Positions 36,569 to 38,395 of a stretch of DNA of 38,395 nucleotides are shown here, piece by piece (within the stretch, counting starts at the first letter, position 1; each line of letters begins with the position of its first letter). The notes beneath the pieces were generated by a model. The model was not told where the DNA came from and made no database searches. It worked only from the letters and a program-made list of their open reading frames with translations. The translations under genes were made by a program, and so were the position numbers. Location: the NCBI GenBank assembly GCA_046728115.1, contig JBKPDW010000320.1:1-38395 (forward strand), read 5' to 3'. This DNA comes from CAVSWN01 sp046728115 (GTDB lineage: Bacteria > Acidobacteriota > Vicinamibacteria > Vicinamibacterales > CAVVIG01).

Positions 36569-38395
36569 TGTGACGTCCTCATCTGAAACGGCATGCTCTT
36601 GACGATCCGCATCACGATCGCCGACAACCGGTAATTGTCCGCGCGCGTCTCTCGAAGTATTTCGCGGATCGCCGGCGCATCGTAGTACTCCACTCCGCGG
36701 CCCAGGGCGTACGTCAGAAGCTTTTCGGCCAGCGCGCCGACGAACATCTCCGGACGCGCGAGCAGCGCCTGCTCGAGCCCCTGCACATCGGTGAACGGTT
36801 TGCCGTTGGGAAGCGCTCCCGAGGCATCGATCGGCATTCCAGCTTCGGCCGTTCGCCGCCGCCCGACCGCGTCGAATTTCTCGAGCGACAGGCCGATTGG
36901 ATCCGTCAGGTTGTGGCAGCCCGCGCACGTCGCGTTCGTGCGGTGTTCGGCCAGTCGCTTCCGAACCGAGAGGTTTCCATCGACGGTGTTGTCCTTGAGC
37001 GCGGGCACGTCCGGCAGCGGAGGCGGCGGCGGGACTCCAAGCAGGTTGTCCAGGATCCACTTGCCGCGCACGACGGGCGAGGTCCTGGTGGCGTACGACG
37101 TGACGGTCAGAATGCTGCCCTGACGGAGGAGGCCGCCACGCGCGCTGTCCTCGTCCAGCGTAACGCGTCGGAAGCGGCTGCCGTACACGTGCGGGATGCC
37201 GTAATGCTTCGCGAGCCGCTCGTTGACGAAGGTGTAGTTCGCGCGCAACAGATCGAGCGCGCTGCGATCCTCGCGGAGGACGCTCTCGACGAACAGCTCA
37301 GTCTCCTGTCGCATCGCCTGCCGCAGGTTGTCGTCGAAGTCCGGGAACAGCCGCATGTCGGGCGCGATCGCGTCGAGCTTGCGCAGGTGCAGCCACTGCG
37401 CCGCGAAGTTCGTCACCAGAGCGCGCGACCGCGCATCCGCGAGCATCCGCCGCATCTGCCGCTCGAGCACGGCCGGCTCGTGGAGTTTTCCCCGCGCTGC
37501 CGCATCGAGCAGTTCATCGTCCGGAATGCTGCTCCAGAGGAAGAACGACAGACGCGACGCCAGCTCCAGATCGCTGATTCGGTACGCAGTATTCGGCGGA
37601 ATCCCGGGAGGATCTTGTTCGATGCGAAACAGGAATTGCGGGCTCACCAGGATCGCAGACAGCGCCATCTCGATACCCGCGTCGAAGCCTCCATCGGCTC
37701 GCGCCTGCTGGAACAAGGCAAACGGTCCCTGCAGATCGGCTTCCGTCACCGGACGCCGGTAAGCTCGTCGCATCAGCGCGCCAAGGATGCGTTGAGCGGA
37801 CCGATCGTCATCGCTGTGCGCCGTAGCGGGCGAACCGAAGATGCGCCGGCGGCTCGGTGTGTCGCCAGCATCGGTCGGCGCGTAGGGACCGATGATCGCG
37901 ATCGAATAGATGGCGGGCTGGAGCCTCGGATGACGGTACGAGTTGAAGCGCGCCAGGTACGGTTGGCGTGCCGTCTCGATCAGCAGCGTGGGCTTCTCGA
38001 CAAAGGCGATGCCGACGGCATGCGGGCCGCCCTTCACCGGCGTGCGAACCTTGAGATGCTGATCGACCGTGTCGTGCGACGGTTCAGAATCCTCCGACGA
38101 TCCCGGCACCCCCTGAGGCGGCCTGACCGTCAATAGCTGCAGCCGTTCCCTGTCCAGCGATACTTCGAGATCGTGAGGTTCGGTGAGCCCTTCCACGTGC
38201 TCGTCCCGGTCTCGCGTCAGCCGCACCTGGATCTCGTATTCGCCGTCGGTTGGAAACGTGTAGCGAACGAGGGCGCCGCCGCGCGTGCCAATCGGCAATC
38301 CCTCGATGTGCTGCTCCTGCGTCACGTCGGGTGGAATGCGGATCGTCTGGCCGTCGGGTGAACGACTGGGACGTCCCACCGCGACCCGGCTGATC
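36565..38395 (-). CDS. DUF1592/DUF1588/DUF1585 (PSD-type) cytochrome-like protein, 5' end cut by window
   Basis: The open frame runs off the right edge, so the N-terminus is missing. The visible part of about 609 residues shows, in order, a beta-rich region (GALVRYTFPTDGEYEIQVRL), DUF1595 (RRAYRRPVTEADLQGPF up to SPQFLFRIEQDP), DUF1592 (ELASRLSFFLWSSIPDDELL up to YTFVNERLAKHYGI), DUF1588 (GGLLRQGSILTVTSYATRTS) with one haem-binding motif CAGCH in TCAGCHNLTDPIGLSLEKFD, and DUF1585 near the C-terminus (KLLTYALGRGVEYYD). Full-length relatives usually carry one more c-type cytochrome domain upstream. It forms an operon with the DUF1552 and ankyrin genes. The likely role is a periplasmic redox complex; the substrate is unknown. 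Confidence 0.93.
   Translation of the reverse strand, partial: ISRVAVGRPSRSPDGQTIRIPPDVTQEQHIEGLPIGTRGGALVRYTFPTDGEYEIQVRLTRDRDEHVEGLTEPHDLEVSLDRERLQLLTVRPPQGVPGSSEDSEPSHDTVDQHLKVRTPVKGGPHAVGIAFVEKPTLLIETARQPYLARFNSYRHPRLQPAIYSIAIIGPYAPTDAGDTPSRRRIFGSPATAHSDDDRSAQRILGALMRRAYRRPVTEADLQGPFALFQQARADGGFDAGIEMALSAILVSPQFLFRIEQDPPGIPPNTAYRISDLELASRLSFFLWSSIPDDELLDAAARGKLHEPAVLERQMRRMLADARSRALVTNFAAQWLHLRKLDAIAPDMRLFPDFDDNLRQAMRQETELFVESVLREDRSALDLLRANYTFVNERLAKHYGIPHVYGSRFRRVTLDEDSARGGLLRQGSILTVTSYATRTSPVVRGKWILDNLLGVPPPPPLPDVPALKDNTVDGNLSVRKRLAEHRTNATCAGCHNLTDPIGLSLEKFDAVGRRRTAEAGMPIDASGALPNGKPFTDVQGLEQALLARPEMFVGALAEKLLTYALGRGVEYYDAPAIREILRETRADNYRLSAIVMRIVKSMPFQMRTSQ

Noticed and set aside
35072..36586. 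Plus-strand frame of 504 codons opposite the DUF1552 gene
   Set aside because: Shadow of a real gene with repeated Arg/His/Val content and no recognisable family.

Overview
The window reads as a high-GC bacterial chromosome segment. The gene content points to an Acidobacteriota-type organism, perhaps of the Vicinamibacteria kind: secreted quinoprotein dehydrogenases with fused haem domains, a TonB-type receptor with a carboxypeptidase-regulatory N-terminus, DUF1592/DUF1552/ankyrin gene sets, Tat-exported Gfo/Idh/MocA oxidoreductases and heptad-repeat hairpins. This is an inference from family content; there is no rRNA or marker gene to prove it. No rRNA, tRNA, CRISPR array, transposase, integrase or phage gene was seen.

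Layout. (a) 57-5300, minus strand: aldose-1-epimerase-like secreted protein, di-haem PQQ dehydrogenase, FAD monooxygenase and a DoxX-like membrane protein. (b) 5467-14330: a regulatory, accessory-looking region. It holds two copies of a module made of a 76-78 aa RiPP-leader-like small protein behind a sigma-54-type promoter and a GAF-domain regulator. One regulator is an intact GAF-AAA+-Fis sigma-54 activator. The other has lost the AAA+ domain through an internal deletion. Between them lie a stand-alone LuxR-type HTH, a small GNAT, gene fragments, a zinc-ribbon gene with an in-frame TGA, a CGNR regulator divergent from an EamA exporter, and a nitrilase-family amidohydrolase. (c) 14483-24935, plus strand: a tight eight-gene operon with a GT39-type glycosyltransferase, a YdjC/ChbG deacetylase, a polyprenyl-phosphate GT2, an unknown secreted protein, a TonB-type receptor, a DUF6807 protein, a Gfo/Idh/MocA oxidoreductase and a flippase-like membrane protein. 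(d) 25049-32358: an AraC regulator divergent from a TolC / membrane-fusion / RND-permease tripartite efflux operon. (e) 32394-33661: an ArsR-type repressor with a promoter-operator palindrome, a SRPBCC protein and a four-helix membrane protein. (f) 33733-38395, minus strand: ankyrin-repeat protein, DUF1552 protein and DUF1592 protein; the last runs off the right edge.

How it fits together. The operon in (c) resembles an Arn-like logic: the GT2 loads a sugar on a polyprenyl phosphate, the deacetylase trims it, and the GT39 enzyme transfers it to an envelope acceptor. An outer-membrane receptor and sugar-processing enzymes are co-transcribed with it. The efflux operon in (d) and the small-molecule exporter/regulator pair in (b) suggest handling of toxic compounds. 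The paired sigma-54 peptide modules and the TGA-interrupted zinc-ribbon gene with a hairpin just downstream are the least conventional parts of the window.
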